Shown here piece by piece: positions 45,927 through 58,279 of a DNA stretch of 64,000 nucleotides (its first letter is position 1; every line of letters starts with the position of its first letter). The DNA is from Diphasiastrum complanatum. Taxonomy: Eukaryota > Streptophyta > Lycopodiopsida > Lycopodiales > Lycopodiaceae. A program made the position numbers and the translations under genes. The stretch covers positions 273,478-337,477 of the forward strand of contig CM055107.1 of assembly GCA_029204225.1 (NCBI GenBank). The letters are read 5' to 3'. Below the pieces are notes generated by a model. The model was not told where the DNA came from. It made no database searches and saw only the letters and a program-made list of their open reading frames with translations.

Positions 45927-46724
45927 TCATGCCATCAGGTCAGATCTCTTTAGTTTTGGGTACTTGCATGATCTCTGGTGGTACTCCTTGGAGTGCGAGG
46001 ACATAACGGGTTTTGTTTTCACCATTGGTTTTGCTTACCTCATCTGCCTTTCTCTCTTGTTGGACCGCAAAGGAATCTCGTTCGTGGATTCTTCGTGTTC
46101 GCGAACCGTTCGTGTTCGTGAACTGTTCATCTTCATCTTCGTTTGTATTTGCAAAACTTTTCGTGTCTCCAGATGTTCGAGTTCGCGAACATCTTTGTTA
46201 GGTGAAGGGCTGAAAGCTAGCAAGGCTTTGTAATCAGAAACACTTTGTTTCTTCACTGCCGGTAAATCCACAGTCATGAAACTTGACGACTTTGCTTTCC
46301 GTTCGAGGCACTGTTTAGCACGGTGCCCGGGTTTATTGCAAAGAAAACATAGATTCTGTTTAAGCGCCGCTAACCGTGCTTTGTCTTTCACCACCAATTT
46401 GTTCCTATTCTTTTTCTTCTTTGACTGTTGGTACGCTTTTGTTTCCAGCTCATCAAAAAACCATTTTTTACGCTTGTTAGACTTTTCTTGCTTGGGTTTC
46501 GGGGCCGTTTGGTCGTGCACGCTTTTCCATGATGCAACAACTGTACTATCATAGGCTTTCGCCACACAGATAGCATCCTCTAGTGATTTAAGGATATTTT
46601 GTTTGCATTCATTTTGATAGTCAACTGACAGTCCGACAATAAATTGCCACCGTGCTAACTTACGATCAAAACGCGGGACCTTGGCCAAAGAGTCCAAGAA
46701 CTCTGAGGTTTTCGATCTCTATTT
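45927..46724 (-). pseudogene. gag-like module, copy 3 (inverted)
   Basis: Reverse complement of 42150-42962 with few differences, including the zinc knuckle CFLCNKPGHRAKQC. The frame is open for about 220 codons (46697-46035), longer than in copy 1. At its 5' end (46724) it is joined in the same orientation to a copia pol fragment, inside a RRSNRDRKPQ motif, so the junction is chimeric. Confidence 0.75.
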
Positions 46725-48570
46725 GATCTTCTAAGCTCTCCCTGCTCACTAGATTCGGGAGTATCTCCCTTCTTTGCACCATCTGTGACTGATAAGTACC
46801 ATTTAGGTACTCTCTTGGGAATTTCAGCATCAAGCTTGACTTTGTCCAATGGATTTTCTATATCAAAATCCACTTCCTTCTTGACTTGTACTTTCGCTCC
46901 CTCATCAAAAGGTTTAGTGATTATCTTAGATTGTTCACCTTGGCCCATCTCGTCAAACGTAACATCTTTAGAAATTACAAGCTTATGTGCATTTGTGTCA
47001 TACATCCTGTATGCCTTGGCCTTCTCATCATATCCAAGGAAAATACACTTGATAGCTTTTGCATCCAATTTCCTTCGTTTCTCATCGGGAATATGAGCAT
47101 AAGCATCACAACCAACTACTCTCAAATAAGAAATATTAGGTTTCTTTCCAGTAACAGCTTCATGAGGTGTCTTGCCTTCCACATACTTTGTAGGACACCG
47201 ATTCAGGATGTGCATAGCTGTGCTACAAGATTCTACCCAAAAGGTGTTTGGCAGACCCTTGCTTTCAAGCATTGCCCTGGCCATCTCAACAATAGATCTA
47301 TTCTTTTGTTCTGCAACTCCATTTTGTTGTGGTGAATAAGGTGTTGTAGTCCGTCTCTTGATCCCTTGATCTTTGCAGAAATCAATAAATTTTGTCAAAA
47401 AATACTCACCACCTCCATCAGATCTCAAAGTTTTGATGCAGCATCATGTTTGCTTTTCAACTAATGCCTTGAATTCCTTGAACTTAGCAAAAGCATCTGA
47501 TTTCTTGCTTATGGAATAAATCCAAATGCATTTGCTATAATCATCAATGAAGGTGATAAAGTAATAGTAGCCACTAAGAGAAATAGTCTGCATAGGTCCA
47601 CATAGATCATTGTGGACAAGATCTAGGATGCCACTGGCTCTTCTTGCTCTACTTTTGGGAAACCTTTCTCTGTGTAGTTTTCCCAAAATGCAACTTTCAC
47701 AAATTTTTCCTTCAAAAGAAATATCAGACTATCCTATAACTAAATTACCTCTTTTGAGAATCTGTAAACTTTGAGCACTAATATTACCGAATCGTTGATG
47801 CCAAAGATCACTTCGACTAACAACCGTGCTTACCATAGCTTGAGCAAAAGATCTCACATTCAATTTGTAGAGTCGATTCCCGTTGACTCTAGCTTCTATG
47901 GCAATCACTTTGTAGTGATTCTTGATGTCTTTGACAAACCTTGAGTTGTTGATCAGCCACCGTCCCAACAGATAGTAGATTGTTAGCTAAGCCAAGTACA
48001 TATTGCACATTGCTTATCCACTTTATCTTCTCGCTGGCTAACTTCACTGGTACCACTCCAACTCCTTTAATAGATAGCAATTTGCCATCGACTTGTCCAA
48101 CTTCATCACCATTGTGAGTTTCCTTGAGTTCTGAAAACCACTCTTTCCTTGAAGTGATGTGCTTGGATGCACCACTATCAATGTACCAGGTATCCTTGGT
48201 TTCATCACTTGTCATTAATGCTGTAGTGAACAATTTTGCGCTCTCAGCTGTATCATCTTCATATTGATCATCATCATATTGATGTTGATCAATATAATTG
48301 TTTTCATAATAATGATCATTAAATTGATGTTGATCACCATAATTTCCCACTTGCCCTTTGTCTTTTCTTTGTTCCATCTCCTTCTGTTTCTTGAAGCATT
48401 CACACTCCCAGTGGCCAGGTTCGTTTCAATACCTACAATTTCTATGTTTATTTTGCCTGAAATAGTCGTGTCCTTGACCTTGGCCTTGATTCCAATTGCC
48501 TCGATTTGGGCCATCATTGGATTGTTCTTGAAATTGTTGGAATGATCCACGATTTGAGTTTCCACCTCTT
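46724..48570 (-). pseudogene. Copia element 3: nucleocapsid end, protease and integrase
   Basis: On the minus strand, in order: a degenerate zinc knuckle with PGHWECEC near 48410, protease WYIDSGASKHIT, and a pre-integrase block ending LWHQRFGN. The CESCILGKLHRERFP half of the zinc finger follows, then the integrase core (HNDLCGPM, LRSDGGGEY, QNGVAEQKNRSIV). It stops at a linker before RT. Several stops and frame changes lie at 48420, 47970, 47730 and 47443. RT, RNase H and LTRs are absent. Confidence 0.85.
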
Positions 48571-48679
48571 GATTGGTGTCTTCCCGTCTGAATCTTGAAG
48601 AGGATGATGATGATAATTAAATAATTTTCTGTAATAGATTTTTGATATATTACAAGGATCTCTCTTTTGTTATGAATTT

Positions 48680-49439
48680 GAATGCCTTTCGAAATATTGT
48701 AATACTTGACGAGTTTTTAGCTTGATATCTAAATTGTGCTCTTCTATAAAACCACTGAAAAAGTTAAACTAAATATTTATTTTTTGAATTGTGTCCTCCA
48801 TGATTTGTTGCTCTATGAAATTCTCCCCTTGCTTGCCAATGAGATTTCTCCATGCCTTGTGATGACCAGATACTTAAGCTCCCATATTCCTTTGCAAAGT
48901 AAGTCACATGATGAAGAAGGATGTGCTGCAAACAATAGTTTTGATTAGTTACATCAGTAGAAAAAGATATAAGCCTAAATGAGAAAAGTTCCAGATAATG
49001 ATATAGACTAGCACCATGTAATGAGTAACGTTGTCTTTTCCCCAACAATCATGTATAGATTCTACAAATGTGGTGCAATGATTTTGCAAAGTCCTCATAT
49101 CTTCTGATGATAGGTTTTCTTTCCTGATAACACCTATGAGTTTGTCTAAGTTGGTCCACACTTGTCCCTTTTCCACTCGATTACTTCCTTCCAGTGTTCG
49201 TGTGGCTTGAACAATTTCTCTCCAAATTTCATATCTAACACTTGATTATTTGCATGTGTGATTGGATGAGAATCTTCTTGCTTTAGCACCTCCAATTGAT
49301 GGCTTATTAGGAACATTTCATTTTTTCCCGGAGAGTCTGCCACTTTCTGAATGCATCTATACACAATGAAATATACTCTAGATACATGGTATCCAAGAAC
49401 CATCAAAGTCTTTTTCATTACAACCAAAACCTGTGACAA
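48680..49439 (-). pseudogene. Unrecognised gene fragment with a clean intron
   Basis: Coding text runs on the minus strand from 49439. A frame change near 49165 leads into LQNHCTTFVESIHDCWGKDN and ends THYM at 49015. A GT..AG intron (49014-48926, 89 bases) follows. The next exon continues HILLHHVTYFAKEYGSLSIW, then QGMEKSHWQARGEFHRATNHGG-like text broken here for brevity, and WFYRRAQF after a stop near 48755. The joined reading is smooth across the intron. The block ending in ATNHGG reminds me of large uncharacterised transposon-like proteins, but I cannot name the family. Confidence 0.55.
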
Positions 49440-51925
49440 TATTACTTCATGGTCTATGGCTAATAGAAGCCATCAGAAAGCTAAAAGAGAATGAATAGTA
49501 GAGTTTGAAACTAAAAGTGGACAAATCAGTAACAAAATAAAATCAAATTTTAATAAATGATGGTCGTCTTTCCTGAACCACATATGTTAGCTTAACTAGG
49601 GTTAGTTCAAAATAGACTTATGTTAACCACAAGTGTTAAGACTCTAGCACTCGAGGAACTTGCGGGCAACAAGTACGGTCCAATCACAAGTCAAGACCCT
49701 GCTCGACGGGAGTTTTGGATTGTACAAAATATGACCAGAAGGCTCCAAAAAAATTTGAGCAGTGAACAACGTTACGATATTTCAGAGGTGTGAATACATA
49801 ATTGGGCCATGTGTATGTTGAATAGTTGAAAAGTCAAAACAATATCTTGACAAAAGGCCCTTTTGGTGCTCGAACTACCTCTTATGGTAGCAATGGTATA
49901 GATAGTGTGATGGCAGTTGGTAGATGTAGAAATGGTTACCATGTTGTGCATGCATTGACAAGACACAATAGTAGATTTGGTTTCTGGATGGCCTGAAGGA
50001 ACATTGGTAGTCAACAGATGAGAGGCCTGGATGAAGTCTAATATACAAATCACAACAATACACTTGAGAGAAAAGAAAGTTACATCTACTCCTATAACTT
50101 TCATCACAAAGCATACACTTTCGCCTCAACATATCCATCAAGTACATTGCTAGAACAACTCAATTGTTTGTTTACATGCAAGCTTCAAAAGCTCTTTACC
50201 AATTTTACATGAAAAGGGAATTTGAATCTAGTGGCATGGAACAAATCTACCAATCCCATTTCCTTAAGAGTCACTAGCATACGAGACATTTATACTCGAT
50301 CTATACAACTCCCATCCAATAGGAATCTGTAAGTTAACTAGCTCAAGTGAGCTTTAGATGAAATCACATCAAGATAGCCTATTAGACCTATTGAGTGATT
50401 CTCAAGAGTTGGAGGGTAGTAAATTAAACATTTCGAGGTCTACCAAGGGAAAATGAGTCTTCATGTCTCAATAGGTTGTTGGAAGGTTAAAATGTAATCA
50501 CAATGCCCACAGATTCACCTTTAACCCATAAGCAGATTATGAGTTCATAGGCACACAATATTTGACATTCCCAAGTACTGAACTCCAATAGTACACCTTG
50601 AGGAGAAGAGGAACGCTGCATTAAAAGAGGCATTTCCAAAAGTGAAAAGAGTTGCAAGGTTTTCATTCAGTCACACTCACACTCAAGTAAGCAACGTTTT
50701 AAGCCACATCAAGAGATATTGAACCAAGTCAAATAAAGTATGCTCCACAAATTGCAAGGTAACATGCATCATGTCCATTGCACAATCTTTCCTACTAAGT
50801 GCTTTGAGGTACAACACATTTTTTTTAAACACGAATCGGGAAAGACAAGACCACCAATCATGGGAATTCAAATACAAAAAAGTTGGGCATATTCTTTTTC
50901 ACAGCTTCAATTTTCCATTGGAAAACATTACATGAAGACTTGCTACAAACGAAACATGCACTCAAGTTCTTCATCTGCAACACTCTTCCAGTTTAAACAA
51001 GCAGAAGAAAACAACTTGCACCTTTTTTAGGCTGTCATGCTGAATCATCCAAATATTGGTATAAAAGATTAGGACTGCAAAATCAGCTTGATTTAATTCA
51101 ACCTTATTCTGCTACTGAGTAACATGTTCGTACAATATTGTCCAAAAATCATTCGCAACACTTGGCATTGCATTCCTTTTTAGATCATGGAAAGCAAGGA
51201 AAAACATTTTATCTTGTTAGTTCTTTTTTTTTAATGCTTATCAGATGTACAATGTTGCATTCGAAAAATTAACTTGAAATGGCCTTAATGTTGCAACAAC
51301 TCATATTAGAAATCTAGGTTTACTCCTTTTTATTCATAATAAGATGCTTTCAAAGTGTAGTTATATGGTTTAAGGGAGTGCTTGTGTAGAAAGACCATGC
51401 AAAACTTGTGTGGAGATGGACACAAGTATCAGTTTTGAGCAGAAGGCAAGAAATCTGGTTTTGTAGCTATGCTCATTTGTAATTATATTTGATATTCATG
51501 AAAGTTAAGAAAGTTCGCTTGTATGGAAAGACGATGACTTCTGTAAATATAGACTGGAATTTTGACTAGTATCAGTTTCGAGCACAAGGCCACAAACTTC
51601 CAGTTTAGAATGTACAATTGAATATCTTTATTTCCAAAGAAATTTTTTTCTTAAATTTGTGATAAGCACTATCACCAATCAAATTTGTATACGTAACCCG
51701 AGCTAGTGCATGACCTATCCCCCCCTCATGACTCTAAACGAGTGTGCAACAAGTTCCTACCCCTTCTTTACTTGGTCAAAATGATTGACAAACAACATTC
51801 ATCTAGAGACTAGAAGCAGATTGTCTACTTTCTTGATAGATTCTAGGCTTTGTCACTTAGGAACATCAATCACACTCGAGTAACACTACCTAAACAAATT
51901 TGCATTGGTTCCAATCTAGAGGACA
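49440..51925. other. Intergenic or intronic sequence
   Basis: No confident coding exon. Minus-strand frames at 49772-50147 have no motif. If the coding blocks at 48680-49439 and 51926-52114 belong to one minus-strand gene, this would be its intron. Confidence 0.35.
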
Positions 51926-52114
51926 TTATGTAAGAATGGTAGTCATATGTGCAATACTTGCAGTTTTTTCAAGGATTGCACATATACTAAAAGAGTGATT
52001 GCATAAAATGTTTTCAAGATCTTGTCCACTAGTGATATGTGGAGTTCCATCCAGAATAGAACCTACACAAGAAAGGAGCCATGCAATCTCTAACCTTACA
52101 GAGTCCACCCACAA
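51926..52114 (-). CDS. Possible exon of an unrecognised minus-strand gene
   Basis: A 62-codon frame reads as ordinary protein (LEIAWLLSCVGSILDGTPH, ENILCNHSFSICAILEKTA). The bases TTGTGTAG within it could also act as an acceptor site. It lies 60 bases from the copia insertion at 52176, so the copia may have split this gene. Confidence 0.35.
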   Translation of the reverse strand: MWVDSVRLEIAWLLSCVGSILDGTPHITSGQDLENILCNHSFSICAILEKTASIAHMTTILT

Positions 52115-52175
52115 AGAGACAAACCATCAACTTCGTTGTAGCAATGCCACAATACACAATTTTATGTCAATATTG

Positions 52176-52430
52176 AGTTAAAATAGCAATGATCGACTTA
52201 AACAATGGTTTCTTATTTCGACGGCACCACGTGTGCTCAGTTCTAGAATTATCGGGCTGTCTTTTTGTTACGAGCCCTTTGAGTGCTTTTAAACAACTTT
52301 ATCTTTATACTTGCTTATCAGTTGAATATACAGTTTGTGGAGAGCAATTCTGTTGTCTTGTCTTATTGCACTTGACGTTGTGTTGTGGTGATTGATCCGA
52401 TCGGGTTTTTTTTAAACTATTTTCTTAACT
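52176..52430 (+). repeat. 5' LTR of copia element 4
   Basis: Starts AGTTAAAATAGCAATGATCG and ends TTTTCTTAACT. The ends are inverted (AGTTAA/TTAACT) rather than the usual TG..CA. Confidence 0.85.
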
Positions 52431-52444
52431 TGGTATCAGAGCCC
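52431..52444 (+). other. Primer-binding site of copia element 4
   Basis: TGGTATCAGAGCCC follows the LTR directly, a perfect initiator-tRNA primer site. Confidence 0.9.
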
Positions 52445-53710
52445 TTGGTGGCTACAATCACTGGACAAGAACAGAGAGCTGCAAATTCACGATGGTTTGT
52501 TGGCTAGGAAGCACAAAACCGAGTCTGTGGAGATTTGTGGAATGGCTTGAAACTGTAAAAAGGATTCAAAGACAGGGAATTGTCGTCTGAATCAGAAGGC
52601 AAGCAAAGATTGAAGCTGAAAATTCTTCTGGAGGGTTGCTTGACGTTTGTGATTCGTTGAATCCAATCGAACATCGTTTGAAGAGCGGTTTGGTACAGAC
52701 GATTGCTTGCTGTAAGGCAACCTCAGAGGGATAGGTAGCTGATCAAATAAATTCTCAAAAAGGATCAAATAAAGCCCAAATTATCTTCTTCCTTGACAGC
52801 TAGGATTTTAAGTCAGGAAAACACATTTTTCTCTCAATACAAAACCTTTTTGGAAGCTATAAAGATCTAGAGGCAGGCGCCCTAGCAACACGACCCTACC
52901 TGTAAGAAGTCGTGGGCGACCGTGAGCTCTGGAAGATACTGGAGCAGTTTGAATCTGCATCCATGGCAAAACCCTAGCAGGAACTTGTGATGGAGAGGAA
53001 GAGAGTCGTGGAGGATCTCTCGAGATAGTCGCGCGCACTGAATAAGTCTAGGAAGTTTGTGTTTCGAAGTGTATAGTAGTTGGAGGACAGATCTTCAATG
53101 CACACAAATGCGCAGGATCGTTGGTTGGAGACCCATCACGATCAACGGACATGATTGGAAGTTTGGAAGACTATACCAGCCGTTAGATTGAAACTAGTGG
53201 TGGAGATGGGCTTTGAAAGATCCCTGAAGAACTGGAAGGCAAAATAGGCCTTCTTTTCATTTAAAATTTTCAAACCGAAAAAATTGTTGGGTCCCAAGTT
53301 TTTGAAGGGTGAAGTTTCGGTACACTAAAGAAACAATTCAAAAAAACTCAAAGTGCCCTTATTTTCACCTCCTTTAGCCTATTTTGGCCAAACGAAAGGC
53401 TATAGCCTCCAAACGAAGGGCACCCTAACTGTACCTGCAAGTACAATACGCCAAATTAGAGCGATTGCCATGGAGAAAGTGTTCGGAGTGCGCCAAAAGT
53501 GATTTCACCATTCCACTGGGCATGTAGATGGGAGTTGGTGATGAGAAGCATTTTGGAAAGCGACACCAATTTGGCTTGCAATTTGGCGAAAGAGCGGTGG
53601 GTGGCCTAGTAAGCCCAAAATTGAGGTCATTATTTTTTATTTCTGACATAACGGTTGGCTTCGGCATACACTTTTTAGCCTACGGATGAAATTTCAAGCA
53701 TTTTGGAAAT

Positions 53711-54567
53711 GGCAAACATCAATGAGGCAATTTTGGGCGATGCAAGCAAACTTGATGAGGCTTCGAACTAGAACATTTGGAAATTCAAAATGAAGAGCAT
53801 TTTGATGGAGAAAGACTTATGGGAGATCGTGGTAGGTATTGAAGTCCGGCCAAATACCACTCCAGTTGATATAAGGGCCTTTGATAAAAAGGCATAGAGA
53901 GCATTGTCCTTGATCAATCTTTCAGTGAAAGACCATGTGATCACCCATATAAGTGATGTCACGACAGCTAGGGGAGCTTGGAAAGCTCTTAGAATGCAAT
54001 TTTTAACTTGCAATCCAGGTCGAGCCATGTTCTTGAAGTCGAGATTGAACGCAGTCAGGATGGATCGGTGGGATCTTTCTTCACTGGGATAAACGAGCTG
54101 AGAGCTCAACTTGTGGCAATTGGAGAACCAATTAGAGACGTTGAATTGGTACATACCACTATGAGTGGTGTCTCGGAAGGGCTACAAATATTTGTGAGCG
54201 GTATCACTTCGAGGGAGAAATTGCCTATTTTTGAAGACTTCCACAAAATCATGTTGCAGGAAGAGCAGCGCCACGAAGTGGTGAAGTCAAGGCAAACCCC
54301 ACAGGAGGATCAAGCCTTGCTTGCTAAAGGCAAGCAGAAAGGATGGAAAAGGATTCCCAAGAAATCCAAGGATAATGACGAAGAGGGAGAGTCGTCATCA
54401 AAGGCGAAAAAAAAAGAAAAAAGACAAATGTTACTATTGTCACAAGCCGGGTCATTGGGCATGCGAGTGTTACAAGAAGAACGCAGACAGAAAGGCATGA
54501 AAAGTGAAACAACAAGGCAATATTGCAGAAGATGATGGGGAAGATGACGAAACCAGCATTGCAGGAT
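53711..54567 (+). pseudogene. gag of copia element 4
   Basis: Starts MANINEAILGDASKL and has the copia capsid pattern (WKFKMKSILMEKDLW). There are stops near 53769 and 53895 and a frame change near 54050. The zinc knuckle CYYCHKPGHWACEC is readable near 54430-54475, in another frame from the upstream part. Confidence 0.75.
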
Positions 54568-54584
54568 AATCTTATTACCAATAT

Positions 54585-55223
54585 GTGAAGGATGCGTCAT
54601 GGGAAAGCGTCATAGAGAAACATGCAAGAGCTAAGAAACCGTTGGAACTCATTCACAACGACTTGTGCGGCCCAATGAAGACCATGTCATTGGGGAAAGC
54701 ATATTATTTTATGACTTCCATAGATGATTACTCTAGGAGGACATGGATTTATTTCTTGAAGAAGAAAACTGACGCTTTTGCTCACTTCAAGGAGTTCAAG
54801 ACTTTAGTAGAGAACCAACTAGATGCATGCATCAAAGTGCGAAGATTTGATAGAGGGGGCGAATACAAATCTGATGATTTTGAGGACTTTTGCAAGGAAC
54901 ATGACATCAAAAGACAATTTACAAAATCACACACGCCGCATAGTAATGGTGTAGCTGAAAGAAAAAACAAGACTATTATGGAGAGTGCATGCTCCATGAT
55001 GAAGCAAATGGGCTTGACCGATTCACTTTGGTCGGAAGCATGCAGTGTGGCAATGTTCTTGCAAAACAGAAGTCCTACAGTTGCGGTTCCAAATGTAAGT
55101 CCCGAAGAAGCATTTGTAGGAATAAAGCCAAAAATCGACAAGTTTTGTGTCATTGGATGTAGGGCCTATGTACATGTGCCAAAGGAGGAGCGAAAGAAAC
55201 TTGATGCAAAAGCAAAGATGTGA
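54585..55223 (+). pseudogene. Integrase core of copia element 4
   Basis: A 212-codon open frame with LIHNDLCGPM (first Asp), FDRGGEYKSDDF (second Asp) and HSNGVAERKNKTI (Glu). The N-terminal zinc finger and the protease are deleted between about 54567 and 54585, so gag is almost fused to integrase. Confidence 0.85.
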
Positions 55224-55780
55224 TCTTTGATGAGATGCATAGGTATGAAGATGAAGACCATGCAAGTGGTGAAAGCATCAAAAGACTTCCCACAATTTTG
55301 GAAGAGGAAGATGAAGAAGCACTCCACAAGATGATGCACATGAAGATGAGATCGAGAGGGCGAGTATGAGAAGACACCTCCTATTCAAGAGACTAGGGAA
55401 AGGTACTTGCCAATAGGAGCAATAAAGGAGAAACCGGTTGGAAGTAAGAGACATTACTTGGACACTCCTTAGGATACATACTCTCCACGTAGTGTATCAC
55501 CTGAATCTAAGATACCAAAATGGTATGAAAAGATCATGAAAGACGCAAAGCTAAATCAACCGAGATCTAGCACACAAGGAGAAGTGAGAAGATCAATGCG
55601 AGAAAGGAAGTCTCCCGATCGTTATCATGTGAACTATGCCCTAATGAGTGGCATTTTGAAGTGTCGAGAGCCATCAACCTTTGATGAAGCAAAATCACAA
55701 AGAGTGGCAAAGGGCAATGGGAGAGGAGATGGAATCTATTCTAACCTTGGCCTAATCTATAAAAGATAGTGTTTTACCTA
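55224..55780 (+). other. Deleted pol linker of copia element 4
   Basis: Acidic linker pieces (SMRERKSPDRYHVNYALMSG at 55590-55650) normally lead into RT. Here they are followed after about 100 bases by RNase H, so RT has been lost. Confidence 0.7.
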
Positions 55781-55782
55781 AG

Positions 55783-56253
55783 TTGCAGGGTTATGTTGAC
55801 GCTGATTGGGCAGGAAATGTAGATGATAGAAAGTCAACAATAGGTTATGCCTTCAATTTTGGTAGCGGTTGTTTTTCATGGTCCAACAAGAAGAAAGATA
55901 CCATTTCTCTTTCTTCTACAGATGCCAAATATAGAGCGTTAAGTTCTGCTACCCATGAAGCTGTTTGGCTACGTAAGTTGTTATGTGAGATTGGCATAAA
56001 GCAGGTAAATCCTACTGTTATTTTCTGTGACAGCCAAAGTGGAATACAATTGGCTAAGAATCCTGTCTTTCACAAGAGGACAAAACATATTGAGATAAAA
56101 TATCACTTTGTGTGTGAAAAGCTACAATATGAAGATATATGTATTGTACACTGTTCTACGTTGTTACAAGTTGCTGATATATTTACGAAAGCTTTAAGTA
56201 AAGAAACGTTTGAGACTTTTAGAGCCAAACTTGGCTTACATCTGGTTATCTAA
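55783..56253 (+). pseudogene. RNase H of copia element 4
   Basis: GYVDADWAGNVDDRKSTIGY, KKKDTISLSSTDAKYRAL, FCDSQSGIQLAKNP and VADIFTKALSKE are the standard blocks and appear in one open frame of 156 codons. The polypurine tract TTGAGGGAGAG precedes the 3' LTR. Confidence 0.88.
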
Positions 56254-56344
56254 AAAGCCTTTACTTTTAATACTATCTTGGAGGTATGTTCCATGAATAG
56301 AGTAAACTTTAAAATAAAGAGAGATGTTGATCATTGAGGGAGAG

Positions 56345-56601
56345 AGTTAAAATAGCAATGATCGACTTATACAGTGCTTTCTTATTTCGATGGCACCACG
56401 TGTGCTCAGTTCTAGAATTATCGCATCGTCTTTCTTTTACGAGCCTTTTGAGTGCTTTTAAATAACTCTATCTTTGTACTTGCTTATCAGTTGAATATAT
56501 AGTGTGTGGAGAGCAATTCTGTTGCCTTGTCTTATTGCACTTGACGTTGTGCTGTGGTGATTGATCCGGTCGGGTTTTTTTCCTTAACTGTTTTCTTAAC
56601 T
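56345..56601 (+). repeat. 3' LTR of copia element 4
   Basis: Same ends as the 5' LTR. About a dozen differences by eye, so it is clearly older than the copia nested in gypsy 1. Confidence 0.85.
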
Positions 56602-56692
56602 TATGGGATGCTAACTCAGATGAGAATTCAACGATAGACTCTAATGAGGATGGTGGGTCATCAACTTCTTCAGCTGAAACAAAGTTTCTCAT
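56602..56692 (-). CDS. Possible exon cut by copia element 4
   Basis: The minus strand reads MRNFVSAEEVDDPPSSLESI and on to SSELASH up to the insertion point. The composition is that of a normal acidic linker. On the other side of the copia (below 52176) minus-strand coding resumes after about 60 bases, so both may belong to one gene. Confidence 0.35.
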
Positions 56693-56864
56693 GATGTATC
56701 AATCACCGTGTCTTATATTTTGGCTTTAGAAAAAAATGTGGTAATCAATATTAACCACTAGGTGTCAAAATAATGTGTCATACTAATCATCTATTGTACA
56801 TTGTTTAATAATAAGGAATGTCCTTTGCTCATATCATTATAATTTAATACACTTAGATTTAGTT

Positions 56865-56868
<4 letters not shown>

Positions 56869-56929
<61 letters not shown>
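56869..56929. repeat. Compound CT/TA microsatellite
   Basis: (CT)n followed directly by (TA)n. Confidence 0.95.
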
Positions 56930-56941
<12 letters not shown>

Positions 56942-57464
56942 TAGGCGTTGGTTTTCTGTGTTTACATATGTGATTATGTGATTGGTAATACTATTACTGT
57001 GCCTATTATAAGACAATTGTTGTAAATTTTGTATCTAATTTCAAGCTTTTATTTAATTTTCTATGTTGAATCTTGACTACTTATGATTGTGATTTTTCTA
57101 ATTTAGTCAAGCTGCATGATCTATTAGGTGAATCTATTTATGATCTCATTGTTGAATCTGTTCTAAGACAAATATATGATCTCAAAAAACTTGAATCATT
57201 ATATTGGTCATCTAGATGTTTTCGCGTTAAATGGAAGACCTCATAAGTATTGAGAATTTGAGCTAATAGTAAATGATTCCTTTGAGTTTTCCCTTGTATT
57301 CCAGAAGTGCATTAATTTGTGGAAAAGAACTGGTATGGCTTGAGGTCATAAAGATTTTGAAGGGCCCCATGAAAGTGTCATAAATACCATGAAGGGCTTC
57401 ATTAAAAGTACAGTTCATGATCCCCACATAAAGTCATAGATGGTCCCCACTTTTGGGGGATGTG

Positions 57465-57502
<38 letters not shown>

Positions 57503-57598
57503 AGAGATTATGTGGTCCCCACTCTTGTAGAGAGATAAAGATGTAATAGGTGGTCCTTGCTTGGAAATAAATTTGCCTTAATTTTGCATAGCATCACT
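56930..57598. other. Intergenic sequence
   Basis: No gene recognised. Contains a GA run at about 57466-57499. Confidence 0.5.
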
Positions 57599-57952
57599 CA
57601 CCCTTTAAGTAAGTCAATGATTGCGATATTCCCCAATGGAAAGGTCACTGAAAAATCCCTTAAAATTTTGAATTCCTTGACATTTTTCCTTTTAAAACAT
57701 ACTAAGTTCTTTTTTTCATGACTTGTTCCAATAGGTTCATCTCAACGTGAAAGTCAGTTTTTCCTGTTTTATGAAATAAATTGAAGCATGTTATAGAATA
57801 GAGTCAGTGGAAAGCAAGGTGAGTGTTAAAAGAAGTTGCGGAAAGAATTTTAAAAAGGTTTTTACAACAGGGAAGTACGGCCGCCTCCTGGGTCCTCTGC
57901 CATGCATTCAATGCCTACCTCCCAATTGCAATCCCCAAATAATTCCATGCAG
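57599..57952 (-). repeat. Dispersed repeat R1, copy 3 (shortened)
   Basis: Holds GGTTTTTACAACAGGGAAGTACGG-type text and GATATTCCCCAATGG in the order expected for an inverted R1, with the middle deleted. Confidence 0.65.
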
Positions 57953-58279
57953 GAGTTTGGTAACAAAGAACCTCCCCCCTTGAAAGAAAGGATGATTGAT
58001 TAGTGGAATTTTAAATTTTGGCAATGGAAAGACAATAGAATTAGTGAAAATGGCTAATCTATTGTTGAATAACTTCACATCCTTGCATTTATTATATTAT
58101 AAGCATTGTTCCCGTAACAATGCTATGCTACGTTTCTAATAAAGATGCTAAGCAAAAGAATAATAATTTCCAAGACTCATCAATGCTGCTATACATACAT
58201 ACATATATACACTCTTCTGGTTCTGAGTGATTTCTTCAACAACAAAATTTGCAGTGCATATTGCGACACGAAGTATATA

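Larger units (their letters stand above)
52176..56601 (+). mobile_element. Ty1/copia element 4, internally deleted
   Basis: LTRs at 52176-52430 (255 bp) and 56345-56601 (257 bp) begin AGTTAAAATAGC and end TTAACT. Flanking 5-mers TATTG and TATGG are a near-perfect target duplication. gag, the integrase core and RNase H remain; protease and nearly all of the reverse transcriptase are missing. It is non-autonomous, and gag carries stops and a frame change. Confidence 0.88.
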
